Both the position numbers and the translations under genes were made by a program. The notes beneath the pieces were generated by a model, which made no database searches, was not told the origin of the DNA, and saw only the letters and a program-made list of their open reading frames with translations. Below, one piece after another: positions 7,949-18,777 of a stretch of 25,755 nt of DNA. This stretch comes from Polychytrium aggregatum (lineage: Eukaryota; Chytridiomycota; Chytridiomycetes; Polychytriales), in assembly GCF_025602895.1 (NCBI RefSeq), contig NW_026516532.1, positions 1 to 25,755 on the forward strand. The letters run 5' to 3'. Position 1 is the stretch's first letter; every line of letters begins with the position of its first letter.

Positions 7949-8866
7949 GAGTTCCGTTTGACCAGAACCGGGCACTGCTGAACATCGCGACTGCCGGGAC
8001 AAGACTTTTCCCCGCAGTACAAGCAGAGACCCTGCTCACGACGTCGCTTTTTCTCGACGTCGGAGAGCTTAGCAGGGCGGACCGAGACAGAGTCAAGGTC
8101 CATGGGAGTGGGTGCAGAAGAGGAGGAAGAAGAAACATGCGCGGGAGAATGGTGGTGATGGGGAGCAGAGCGAGAAGAAGGAGGAGGAGGTTGGGAACGG
8201 GAGGAGACCTTGAGACGATGGAGGGCATCGTCGTACTCGACCGCTGCCTTGATCAACTCAGGCAAGGAAGCGGGAGCGGGGCGGAGACCGATCAAGGTGG
8301 AACTTGACCTCAGACTTCAAACCCTCCTTGAAGAAGTGCATCTTGGTGGGTTCATCAGTCTGGACGCGGGCGGCGAGCTGGACGAAGCGGGTGGCGAAGG
8401 CTTGGCAGGACTTGAGCTGGACCAAGCGCTTGAGGTCGTTGAGGGCCTTATCTTGCGAGGAGGCCGTGTCCTCACCGAAGGTCGACTTGAGGGCAACTTC
8501 GAAATCGGCGAAGGAAGCCGGGAAGCGGTTGGCCATGTAGAAGGCGGCCTCGTACCACTTGAAGGCTTCGCCGCGGAGGAAGGAGGTGGCGTAAAGGACC
8601 TTCTGGCGCTCGGGCGCAAAGAAGGCAGGATCGGCGAGGAAGACGAGGTGGCACTGGGCGAGGAAGGCCGTCGTCTCGTCGCGGGAACCTAGGAACTCCT
8701 TGGGCTTGTTCACCTGGTAGACCTGGCGGGGAGCGGCGGCGGGAGCTTGCAGATCTTGGATCTGACGATGGAGAGCAGCGTTCTGGGTCATGAGGGCGTT
8801 CATACGCTCCTCCATGCGCGCCAGGTACGCATTGAGATCTGCCGGGGGTGCAGCAGGCTCAGCCAT
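7912..8866 (-). pseudogene. gag: Gag of element A, one frameshift
   Basis: This is the capsid/nucleocapsid protein, same family and same length in bases (955) as in element B. Start ATG is at 8866 (sense GATCCGATGG) and the stop at 7912. The N-terminal coiled-coil-like stretch, capsid-like core, Ser/His/Pro-rich linker and Cys-rich motif CLYCGEKSCPG are all present. One extra base near 8293 (CCTTGATC where B has CCTCATC) splits it into an N-terminal part (to about 8290) and a C-terminal part (about 8295-7912). The break is at a different place from that in B, so the two copies together show that the ancestral frame was continuous. Identity is firm within the family. The zinc-knuckle role is inferred. 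Confidence 0.85.
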
Positions 8867-8923
8867 CGGATCGACGAGGGAAAGAGAGGCGAAAGAAGAA
8901 GAAAGGCCGGGAAGCCAAGAGGG

Positions 8924-8935
8924 AGCGTTCAAAAT
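8924..8935 (-). other. Self-complementary primer binding site of element A
   Basis: Sense ATTTTGAACGCT, 2 nt inside the LTR end at 8938. It is perfectly complementary to sense AGCGTTCAAAAT in its own LTR (plus-strand 9134-9145). Confidence 0.8.
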
Positions 8936-8937
8936 GA

Positions 8938-9728
8938 TGTTAGAGTCCAAAGGGGACTCAACGGCAAAAGAAGAAGTGAGCTCGAAGTGAGCTCAGGGAA
9001 AGCAAGGGTAAAGTCCGAAGTGGACTCGGAGAGGGAGCGAGGGAAGCAAAGATCCGTTCAAGATAAGACTTGTCTCGAAATGAGACGTGAGGAACACTCA
9101 GAGAATAAAGTAGAAGGCACTTTATTTAGTCCTATTTTGAACGCTGAGGTTCGACTACACATCGCGGGGGTCAGGCTATTTATAGACAAGTCCGGACTTG
9201 GCAGCGAAGGGCGGCCAAGGGAGGGAAAAGTGGGCGATCGAGCAGGGCGAAGGGGGCGATGCACGAACGAGGGCCGAGAAGGACCACCGAGACAGGCAGA
9301 GAACCAAAGCGAGAGAGGCGCAAGCAAAAGCGAAGCACCTGGCAGGAGAAACGTGCAAAGGCGAAGCAATGTGACTCAACGTCCAAGAAGCGGATTGGTC
9401 AAGTATAAGGTTGGGGCAAATGCATGCGAGATGAACAAGAGATCGGGGCGGTCAGGCAGGTCATGAGTCACCGGTGGGGGGACACATGACCGGCAGCCGA
9501 ATTGCAACCAATCGCAGCAAGGCGCGTGCACAAACAAACCGGCGCGTGCGAAGAAGACAAAGGAAGCGGAGCAGCGCGGGAAAACGGAAGTGCGGAAGGA
9601 GCGGAAAAGACAGGCAAAAGGCGGAAAATTGGAGGGGAACTGCAAAGCTACACACAAACAAACAGAAAGGCAAAAGAACAGCCAAGTGTGCAGTCAAAGT
9701 GGAGAACAAGCAGAAGCTATCCCTAACA
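8938..9728 (-). repeat. 5' LTR of element A
   Basis: 791 bp, same family LTR in minus orientation. The TATA box is at 9177-9184. In U5 it shares three variants with the 5' LTR of B against all 3' LTRs of the window. In the first 100 bp of U3 it lacks the four B-specific bases. Confidence 0.95.
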
Positions 9729-10054
9729 TTAAACTCCCTTCCACACTCAAAGTCCACCCCGTCTTTCATGTATCCCTCCTTGAACCCCGAACGAAGGACA
9801 TTGTTCCCGAGTTCACCCAACCCGAACCTCCACCCATTCTTGTTGACTCCCAGGAAGAGTTTGAGGTCGAGACTGTTCTCGATTCTCGGCTCTTCCGTGG
9901 TCGCTTACAGTACTTGGTTCAGTGGAAGGGCTATTCCGAGACTGACCGGTCTTGGGAGCCCGCTGCCAATGTTTCCCACGCCACTGATCTTGTTGCTGAC
10001 TTCCACCTTCGCTATCCCTCAAAGCCGAAGGCGACGCCCGGAGTTCGTCGCTAA
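9729..10054 (+). pseudogene. pol: Pol C-terminal fragment (GPF end and chromodomain) of element F
   Basis: The last 108 or so codons of Pol are in one open frame from the joint with the LTR of element A to the stop TAA at 10052-10054. It begins within the GPF module (KLPSTLKVHPVFHVSLLEP) and includes the whole chromodomain (FEVETVLDSR, LQYLVQWKGY, SWEP). Everything upstream of the integrase C-terminus is absent, and there is no start codon of its own, so this is a truncated relic. Base differences (CCTCCACCC near 9830) are shared with element D and not with B or E. This links F to D as inverted copies on either side of the tandem array. Confidence 0.93.
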
Positions 10055-10063
10055 GGAAGGGGA
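10053..10063 (+). other. Polypurine tract of element F
   Basis: AAGGAAGGGGA followed by TGA and the LTR at 10067, overlapping the pol stop codon, as in element B. Confidence 0.75.
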
Positions 10064-10066
10064 TGA

Positions 10067-10857
10067 TGTTAGGGATAGCTTCTGCTTGTTCTCCACTTTG
10101 ACTGCACACTTGGCTGTTCTTTTGCCTTTCTGTTTGTTTGTGTGTAGCTTTGCAGTTCCCCTCCAATTTTCCGCCTTTTGCCTGCCATTTCCGCTCCTTC
10201 CGCACTTCCGTTTCCCCGCGCTGCTCCGCTTCCTTTGTCTTCTTCGCACGCGCCGGTTTGTTTGTGCACGCGCCTTGCTGCGATTGGTTGCAATTCGGCT
10301 GCCGGTCATGTGTCCCACCACCGGTGACTCATGACCTGCCTGACCGCCCCGATCTCTTGTTCATCTCGCATGCATTTGCCCCAACCTTATACTTGACCAA
10401 TCCGCTTCTTGGACGTTGAGTCACATTGCTTCGCCTTTGCACGTTTCTCCTGCCAGGTGCTTCGCTTTTGCTTGCGCCTCCCTCGCTTTGGTTCTCTGCC
10501 TGTCTCGGTGGTCCTTCTCGGCCCTCGTTCGTGCATCGCCCCCTTCGCCCTGCTCGATCGCCCACTTTTCCCTCCCTTGGCCGCCCTTCGCTGCCAAGTC
10601 CGGACTTGTCTATAAATAGCCTGACCCCCGCGATGTGTAGTCGAACCCCAGCGTTCAAAATAGGACTAAATAAAGTGCCTTCTACTTTATTCTCTGAGTG
10701 TTCCTCACGTCTCATTTCGAGACTAGTCTTATCTTGAACGGATCTTTGCTTCCCTCGCTCCCTCTCCGAGTCCACTTCGGACTTTACCCTTGCCTTCCCT
10801 GAGCTCACTTCGAGCTCACTTCTTCTTTTGCCGTTGAGTCCCCTTCGGACTCTAACA
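10067..10857 (+). repeat. 3' LTR of element F
   Basis: 791 bp, TGTTAG...CTAACA. It carries variants shared with the LTR of D (CCTGCCATTTCC, CGCCTCCCTCGC). Its end abuts the first base of the 1674-bp tandem array. Confidence 0.95.
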
Positions 10858-10960
10858 GCTATAGACATCAGCTCTTGCAGTGTTCTCTCTATATACTGCC
10901 CCAACACCAGCCCCAGTCCAGGCCTGAACGCGCGGTACAAGAGCGCAGGTCTGGGAACAG

Positions 10961-10995
10961 CCTAAACCCTGAGCCCTAAAGCCTAGCCTTAACCC
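10961..10995. repeat. C-rich telomere-like motif in the 1674-bp unit
   Basis: A run of CCTAAA, CCCTGAG, CCCTAAAG, CCTAG and CCTTAACCC in 35 bp. It resembles degenerate C-strand telomere repeats. It recurs every 1674 bp. Confidence 0.45.
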
Positions 10996-11093
10996 AGGCC
11001 TGAGCTCCAGTATAGACTCGAGCCTTGGGTTCAGGCTAAAACCTGACCTGTGGCAGTACCAGTGGCAGTTCAGAAGCATGGGTAGCTGGGGAA

Positions 11094-11158
11094 GTACTCT
11101 GGGTACTTCGGGGGATACTTTGAGTACTCTGGGTACTCTGGGAACTGTGGGAACTCCA
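11094..11158. repeat. GTACTCTGG-type short repeats in the unit
   Basis: Repeated variants of GTACTCTGG and GTACTTCGG, ending in GGGAACT repeats. Recurs in each unit. Confidence 0.6.
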
Positions 11159-11206
11159 GCAACAGGCGAGTGATGGGAATACGCGCTAGAAGCGTGGGAA
11201 CAGTGA

Positions 11207-11240
11207 TACGTGTGCTACGTGTGCTACGTGTGCTACGTGT
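11207..11240. repeat. 9-bp minisatellite in the unit
   Basis: TACGTGTGC is repeated three times and followed by a fourth partial copy. It is present in every array unit. Confidence 0.75.
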
Positions 11241-11322
11241 GTGACGGGGGGATACTACAGGCGATGTGTAGGATGACGGTAGTACTCAGAAGAGTCGAAG
11301 AATCGCTAAGATAGAATAGGCG

Positions 11323-11707
11323 CTGTGATCTCGCTGTGACCTCGGATTCTATATCACCCAGCCAGTTCTATCGGGCCCACTCTATAGTGGATCTGTGATC
11401 TGTGAAGTCCTTTGGACCTGGAGACCAGGGTTTGGCTCTAGAATTTTAAAATTTTAAAAAAAAACCCTCTGGCCATAGGCTGGAATCACGGGAGGATCAC
11501 GGGCGAATGGCTGGGGTCTATCGGCACTGTGACCTCCCTGTGACCTCGGTTTCTATATGATCCAGGCAGTTCTATCTGGCTCACTCTACAGTGGGTCTGT
11601 GATCTGTGAAGTCCTTTGGACCTGGAGGACCAGGGTTTGGCTCTAGAATTTTAAAATTTTAAAAAACCCTCTGGCCATAGGCTGGAATCACGGGTGGATC
11701 ACGGGCG
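11323..11707. repeat. Internal duplication of about 205 bp within the unit
   Basis: Two diverged copies lie at about 11323-11504 and 11528-11707. Each runs from the GTGACCTCGG block through GTGATCTGTGAAGTCC and the AT-rich AATTTTAAAATTTT to GGATCACGGG. The AT-rich landmarks are 205 bp apart. A third, partial relic follows to about 11950. Confidence 0.75.
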
Positions 11708-12169
11708 GTGGATCACGGGTGGATCATAGCCGGATGCCTGGCTGGATTTTGAAATTTTAAAATTGAAGAGGCCTGGGCGGTCCAAAAGATGGGCCGAGAT
11801 CACAGATTCCATAATGAGATCACAGCAGTTTGATCTTCAATGGGGATCTGTATGCTGAGGCGCGCTTCCTCTGTGTCCAAGTCCAAGTCATGGTAGCAGA
11901 CGACGCTGTTTTATGTAGGCTGTGACCTCCCTGTGACCTCCCTGTGACCTCGGTGCCTATATGTTTGGGTACTTTTTACAATGCGTGGTGGGCACAACCA
12001 ATGGGCACGTACTGGCCACGTACTGGCCACGTACGGGTCACCCAATGTGCGCGGCATCCACGATCACGCTCGTGTTTGAAGCCAGTGGAGTCTACTATAG
12101 AGGCTTTGGGCGGGTATAGGGCAAGCTGCTGCAGTCTCTCCTATGGTATCCTCTATCTCCGTATATGTT

Positions 12170-12342
12170 CTACTACTATTACTACTACTACTATTACTAC
12201 TACTACTACCATACTACTACTATACTACTACTATACTCTTTTATTATATTGTATGATCTATTAGAATAGAATAGAAGAGAATAGAAGAGAATAGAATAGT
12301 ATAGAAGAGAAGAGAATGGTATAGTATAGAATGGTATAGTAC
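12170..12342. repeat. Two adjacent microsatellites in the unit (ACT/ATT and AGAATAG types)
   Basis: 12170-12238 is made of ACT and ATT triplets. 12262-12342 is a purine-rich run of AGAATAG, AGAAGAG and GGTATAGT variants. Both recur in each unit without visible length change. Confidence 0.8.
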
Positions 12343-12414
12343 AGAAACAGCTACAATTGAATAGGATTGAATATATCATGGCTTGCTCACAGGCCAGGCC
12401 AGAGACCACGGGCT

Positions 12415-12469
12415 TTAGGCCTTGGTACTTAGGCTTTAGGCTCTAGGCTTTAGGCTCCGGTTCTTAGGC
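12415..12469. repeat. TTAGGC cluster in the unit
   Basis: Five TTAGGC (12415, 12429, 12436, 12450, 12464) and one TCTAGGC lie in 55 bp. The cluster is opposite in orientation to the C-rich motif that follows about 160 bp later in the next unit. Confidence 0.55.
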
Positions 12470-15400
12470 TCAGTGTCAAGCTGCAGCCTGTAATGGGTGT
12501 CTGGTCAGGGTTTGGTCTGGGCCGTGATAAGGCTATAGACATCAGCTCTTGCAGTGTTCTCTCTATATACTGCCCCAACACCAGCCCCAGTCCAGGCCTG
12601 AACGCGCGGTACAAGAGCGCAGGTCTGGGAACAGCCTAAACCCTGAGCCCTAAAGCCTAGCCTTAACCCAGGCCTGAGCTCCAGTATAGACTCGAGCCTT
12701 GGGTTCAGGCTAAAACCTGACCTGTGGCAGTACCAGTGGCAGTTCAGAAGCATGGGTAGCTGGGGAAGTACTCTGGGTACTTCGGGGGATACTTTGAGTA
12801 CTCTGGGTACTCTGGGAACTGTGGGAACTCCAGCAACAGGCGAGTGATGGGAATACGCGCTAGAAGCGTGGGAACAGTGATACGTGTGCTACGTGTGCTA
12901 CGTGTGCTACGTGTGTGACGGGGGGATACTACAGGCGATGTGTAGGATGACGGTAGTACTCAGAAGAGTCGAAGAATCGCTAAGATAGAATAGGCGCTGT
13001 GATCTCGCTGTGACCTCGGATTCTATATCACCCAGCCAGTTCTATCGGGCCCACTCTATAGTGGATCTGTGATCTGTGAAGTCCTTTGGACCTGGAGACC
13101 AGGGTTTGGCTCTAGAATTTTAAAATTTTAAAAAAAAACCCTCTGGCCATAGGCTGGAATCACGGGAGGATCACGGGCGAATGGCTGGGGTCTATCGGCA
13201 CTGTGACCTCCCTGTGACCTCGGTTTCTATATGATCCAGGCAGTTCTATCTGGCTCACTCTACAGTGGGTCTGTGATCTGTGAAGTCCTTTGGACCTGGA
13301 GGACCAGGGTTTGGCTCTAGAATTTTAAAATTTTAAAAAACCCTCTGGCCATAGGCTGGAATCACGGGTGGATCACGGGCGGTGGATCACGGGTGGATCA
13401 TAGCCGGATGCCTGGCTGGATTTTGAAATTTTAAAATTGAAGAGGCCTGGGCGGTCCAAAAGATGGGCCGAGATCACAGATTCCATAATGAGATCACAGC
13501 AGTTTGATCTTCAATGGGGATCTGTATGCTGAGGCGCGCTTCCTCTGTGTCCAAGTCCAAGTCATGGTAGCAGACGACGCTGTTTTATGTAGGCTGTGAC
13601 CTCCCTGTGACCTCCCTGTGACCTCGGTGCCTATATGTTTGGGTACTTTTTACAATGCGTGGTGGGCACAACCAATGGGCACGTACTGGCCACGTACTGG
13701 CCACGTACGGGTCACCCAATGTGCGCGGCATCCACGATCACGCTCGTGTTTGAAGCCAGTGGAGTCTACTATAGAGGCTTTGGGCGGGTATAGGGCAAGC
13801 TGCTGCAGTCTCTCCTATGGTATCCTCTATCTCCGTATATGTTCTACTACTATTACTACTACTACTATTACTACTACTACTACCATACTACTACTATACT
13901 ACTACTATACTCTTTTATTATATTGTATGATCTATTAGAATAGAATAGAAGAGAATAGAAGAGAATAGAATAGTATAGAAGAGAAGAGAATGGTATAGTA
14001 TAGAATGGTATAGTACAGAAACAGCTACAATTGAATAGGATTGAATATATCATGGCTTGCTCACAGGCCAGGCCAGAGACCACGGGCTTTAGGCCTTGGT
14101 ACTTAGGCTTTAGGCTCTAGGCTTTAGGCTCCGGTTCTTAGGCTCAGTGTCAAGCTGCAGCCTGTAATGGGTGTCTGGTCAGGGTTTGGTCTGGGCCGTG
14201 ATAAGGCTATAGACATCAGCTCTTGCAGTGTTCTCTCTATATACTGCCCCAACACCAGCCCCAGTCCAGGCCTGAACGCGCGGTACAAGAGCGCAGGTCT
14301 GGGAACAGCCTAAACCCTGAGCCCTAAAGCCTAGCCTTAACCCAGGCCTGAGCTCCAGTATAGACTCGAGCCTTGGGTTCAGGCTAAAACCTGACCTGTG
14401 GCAGTACCAGTGGCAGTTCAGAAGCATGGGTAGCTGGGGAAGTACTCTGGGTACTTCGGGGGATACTTTGAGTACTCTGGGTACTCTGGGAACTGTGGGA
14501 ACTCCAGCAACAGGCGAGTGATGGGAATACGCGCTAGAAGCGTGGGAACAGTGATACGTGTGCTACGTGTGCTACGTGTGCTACGTGTGTGACGGGGGGA
14601 TACTACAGGCGATGTGTAGGATGACGGTAGTACTCAGAAGAGTCGAAGAATCGCTAAGATAGAATAGGCGCTGTGATCTCGCTGTGACCTCGGATTCTAT
14701 ATCACCCAGCCAGTTCTATCGGGCCCACTCTATAGTGGATCTGTGATCTGTGAAGTCCTTTGGACCTGGAGACCAGGGTTTGGCTCTAGAATTTTAAAAT
14801 TTTAAAAAAAAACCCTCTGGCCATAGGCTGGAATCACGGGAGGATCACGGGCGAATGGCTGGGGTCTATCGGCACTGTGACCTCCCTGTGACCTCGGTTT
14901 CTATATGATCCAGGCAGTTCTATCTGGCTCACTCTACAGTGGGTCTGTGATCTGTGAAGTCCTTTGGACCTGGAGGACCAGGGTTTGGCTCTAGAATTTT
15001 AAAATTTTAAAAAACCCTCTGGCCATAGGCTGGAATCACGGGTGGATCACGGGCGGTGGATCACGGGTGGATCATAGCCGGATGCCTGGCTGGATTTTGA
15101 AATTTTAAAATTGAAGAGGCCTGGGCGGTCCAAAAGATGGGCCGAGATCACAGATTCCATAATGAGATCACAGCAGTTTGATCTTCAATGGGGATCTGTA
15201 TGCTGAGGCGCGCTTCCTCTGTGTCCAAGTCCAAGTCATGGTAGCAGACGACGCTGTTTTATGTAGGCTGTGACCTCCCTGTGACCTCCCTGTGACCTCG
15301 GTGCCTATATGTTTGGGTACTTTTTACAATGCGTGGTGGGCACAACCAATGGGCACGTACTGGCCACGTACTGGCCACGTACGGGTCACCCAATGTGCGC

Positions 15401-17972
15401 GGCATCCACGATCACGCTCGTGTTTGAAGCCAGTGGAGTCTACTATAGAGGCTTTGGGCGGGTATAGGGCAAGCTGCTGCAGTCTCTCCTATGGTATCCT
15501 CTATCTCCGTATATGTTCTACTACTATTACTACTACTACTATTACTACTACTACTACCATACTACTACTATACTACTACTATACTCTTTTATTATATTGT
15601 ATGATCTATTAGAATAGAATAGAAGAGAATAGAAGAGAATAGAATAGTATAGAAGAGAAGAGAATGGTATAGTATAGAATGGTATAGTACAGAAACAGCT
15701 ACAATTGAATAGGATTGAATATATCATGGCTTGCTCACAGGCCAGGCCAGAGACCACGGGCTTTAGGCCTTGGTACTTAGGCTTTAGGCTCTAGGCTTTA
15801 GGCTCCGGTTCTTAGGCTCAGTGTCAAGCTGCAGCCTGTAATGGGTGTCTGGTCAGGGTTTGGTCTGGGCCGTGATAAGGCTATAGACATCAGCTCTTGC
15901 AGTGTTCTCTCTATATACTGCCCCAACACCAGCCCCAGTCCAGGCCTGAACGCGCGGTACAAGAGCGCAGGTCTGGGAACAGCCTAAACCCTGAGCCCTA
16001 AAGCCTAGCCTTAACCCAGGCCTGAGCTCCAGTATAGACTCGAGCCTTGGGTTCAGGCTAAAACCTGACCTGTGGCAGTACCAGTGGCAGTTCAGAAGCA
16101 TGGGTAGCTGGGGAAGTACTCTGGGTACTTCGGGGGATACTTTGAGTACTCTGGGTACTCTGGGAACTGTGGGAACTCCAGCAACAGGCGAGTGATGGGA
16201 ATACGCGCTAGAAGCGTGGGAACAGTGATACGTGTGCTACGTGTGCTACGTGTGCTACGTGTGTGACGGGGGGATACTACAGGCGATGTGTAGGATGACG
16301 GTAGTACTCAGAAGAGTCGAAGAATCGCTAAGATAGAATAGGCGCTGTGATCTCGCTGTGACCTCGGATTCTATATCACCCAGCCAGTTCTATCGGGCCC
16401 ACTCTATAGTGGATCTGTGATCTGTGAAGTCCTTTGGACCTGGAGACCAGGGTTTGGCTCTAGAATTTTAAAATTTTAAAAAAAAACCCTCTGGCCATAG
16501 GCTGGAATCACGGGAGGATCACGGGCGAATGGCTGGGGTCTATCGGCACTGTGACCTCCCTGTGACCTCGGTTTCTATATGATCCAGGCAGTTCTATCTG
16601 GCTCACTCTACAGTGGGTCTGTGATCTGTGAAGTCCTTTGGACCTGGAGGACCAGGGTTTGGCTCTAGAATTTTAAAATTTTAAAAAACCCTCTGGCCAT
16701 AGGCTGGAATCACGGGTGGATCACGGGCGGTGGATCACGGGTGGATCATAGCCGGATGCCTGGCTGGATTTTGAAATTTTAAAATTGAAGAGGCCTGGGC
16801 GGTCCAAAAGATGGGCCGAGATCACAGATTCCATAATGAGATCACAGCAGTTTGATCTTCAATGGGGATCTGTATGCTGAGGCGCGCTTCCTCTGTGTCC
16901 AAGTCCAAGTCATGGTAGCAGACGACGCTGTTTTATGTAGGCTGTGACCTCCCTGTGACCTCCCTGTGACCTCGGTGCCTATATGTTTGGGTACTTTTTA
17001 CAATGCGTGGTGGGCACAACCAATGGGCACGTACTGGCCACGTACTGGCCACGTACGGGTCACCCAATGTGCGCGGCATCCACGATCACGCTCGTGTTTG
17101 AAGCCAGTGGAGTCTACTATAGAGGCTTTGGGCGGGTATAGGGCAAGCTGCTGCAGTCTCTCCTATGGTATCCTCTATCTCCGTATATGTTCTACTACTA
17201 TTACTACTACTACTATTACTACTACTACTACCATACTACTACTATACTACTACTATACTCTTTTATTATATTGTATGATCTATTAGAATAGAATAGAAGA
17301 GAATAGAAGAGAATAGAATAGTATAGAAGAGAAGAGAATGGTATAGTATAGAATGGTATAGTACAGAAACAGCTACAATTGAATAGGATTGAATATATCA
17401 TGGCTTGCTCACAGGCCAGGCCAGAGACCACGGGCTTTAGGCCTTGGTACTTAGGCTTTAGGCTCTAGGCTTTAGGCTCCGGTTCTTAGGCTCAGTGTCA
17501 AGCTGCAGCCTGTAATGGGTGTCTGGTCAGGGTTTGGTCTGGGCCGTGATAAGGCTATAGACATCAGCTCTTGCAGTGTTCTCTCTATATACTGCCCCAA
17601 CACCAGCCCCAGTCCAGGCCTGAACGCGCGGTACAAGAGCGCAGGTCTGGGAACAGCCTAAACCCTGAGCCCTAAAGCCTAGCCTTAACCCAGGCCTGAG
17701 CTCCAGTATAGACTCGAGCCTTGGGTTCAGGCTAAAACCTGACCTGTGGCAGTACCAGTGGCAGTTCAGAAGCATGGGTAGCTGGGGAAGTACTCTGGGT
17801 ACTTCGGGGGATACTTTGAGTACTCTGGGTACTCTGGGAACTGTGGGAACTCCAGCAACAGGCGAGTGATGGGAATACGCGCTAGAAGCGTGGGAACAGT
17901 GATACGTGTGCTACGTGTGCTACGTGTGCTACGTGTGTGACGGGGGGATACTACAGGCGATGTGTAGGATGA

Positions 17973-18763
17973 TGTTAGAGTCCGAAGGGGACTCAACGGC
18001 AAAAGAAGAAGTGAGCTCGAAGTGAGCTCAGGGAAGGCAAGGGTAAAGTCCGAAGTGGACTCGGAGAGGGAGCGAGGGAAGCAAAGATCCGTTCAAGATA
18101 AGACTAGTCTCGAAATGAGACGTGAGGAACACTCAGAGAATAAAGTAGAAGGCACTTTATTTAGTCCTATTTTGAACGCTGAGGTTCGACTACACATCGC
18201 GGGGGTCAGGCTATTTATAGACAAGTCCGGACTTGGCAGCGAAGGGCGGCCAAGGGAGGGAAAAGTGGGCGATCGAGCAGGGCGAAGGGGGCGATGCACG
18301 AACGAGGGCCGAGAAGGACCACCGAGACAGGCAGAGAACCAAAGCGAGGGAGGCGCAAGCAAAAGCGAAGCACCTGGCAGGAGAAACGTGCAAAGGCGAA
18401 GCAATGTGACTCAACGTCCAAGAAGCGGATTGGTCAAGTATAAGGTTGGGGCAAATGCATGCGAGATGAACAAGAGATCGGGGCGGTCAGGCAGGTCATG
18501 AGTCACCGGTGGTGGGACACATGACCGGCAGCCGAATTGCAACCAATCGCAGCAAGGCGCGTGCACAAACAAACCGGCGCGTGCGAAGAAGACAAAGGAA
18601 GCGGAGCAGCGCGGGGAAACGGAAGTGCGGAAGGAGCGGAAATGGCAGGCAAAAGGCGGAAAATTGGAGGGGAACTGCAAAGCTACACACAAACAAACAG
18701 AAAGGCAAAAGAACAGCCAAGTGTGCAGTCAAAGTGGAGAACAAGCAGAAGCTATCCCTAACA
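17973..18763 (-). repeat. 3' LTR of element D
   Basis: 791-bp family LTR in minus orientation. Its outer end meets the truncated fifth array unit at 17972/17973. It shares F-specific variants. Confidence 0.95.
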
Positions 18764-18766
18764 TCA

Positions 18767-18777
18767 TCCCCTTCCTT
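18767..18777 (-). other. Polypurine tract of element D
   Basis: Sense AAGGAAGGGGA, 3 nt from the LTR end at 18763, overlapping the pol stop codon at 18776-18778. Confidence 0.75.

Larger units (their letters stand above)
7201..9728 (-). mobile_element. Element A, right part (5' LTR, gag, protease region), minus strand
   Basis: This is the 5' half of a chromovirus of the same family: LTR 8938-9728, primer site, gag, frameshift signal, and pol through the protease. It stops at GACAAGCTCG (sense), where the 3' LTR of element B begins. The rest of A probably continues at 1-788. About 107 bp between the halves (B positions 3320-3426) are missing. The outer LTR end joins element F at 9729. Confidence 0.85.
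10858..17972. repeat. Tandem satellite array, 4.25 copies of a 1674-bp unit
   Basis: Unit starts (GCTATAGACATC) are at 10858, 12532, 14206, 15880 and 17554, exactly 1674 apart. The last copy is cut after 419 bp at 17972. Every landmark I compared is the same in all copies, including a run of 9 A's, so the copies look identical. No conserved protein, tRNA or rRNA is visible. The content is mostly smaller repeats: a 205-bp duplication, GTGACCTC repeats, TACGTGTGC repeats, ACT/ATT and AGAAT microsatellites, and TTAGGC-like clusters. Near-perfect identity means recent amplification or ongoing homogenisation. Satellite near a centromere, telomere or other heterochromatin is the likeliest class. 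The array lies between inverted ends of the same retroelement. Confidence 0.95.

Noticed and set aside
8938..9728. Recombinant (mosaic) LTR in element A
   Set aside because: It looks F-like in its first 100 bp and B-like afterwards, but that is also expected if A simply keeps the ancestral bases while B and F/D/E each gained their own changes.
11944..12264. 106-aa frame (and 82-aa and 67-aa minus frames) repeated in each 1674-bp unit
   Set aside because: They run through microsatellites and degenerate repeats, the 106-aa frame lacks an ATG start, and no motif is recognisable. Perfect repetition of the unit explains their conservation.
12415..12469. True telomere end
   Set aside because: Only five interrupted TTAGGC motifs, internal to a repeated unit and not at a sequence end.
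10858..17972. CRISPR array or rDNA spacer
   Set aside because: The unit is far too long and has no repeat-spacer pattern. No 5S, 18S or 28S sequence is recognisable in or beside it.
17766..18002. 78-aa frame across the array-LTR junction
   Set aside because: It arises by chance fusion of repetitive CACG/TAC motifs with LTR sequence and has no domain.
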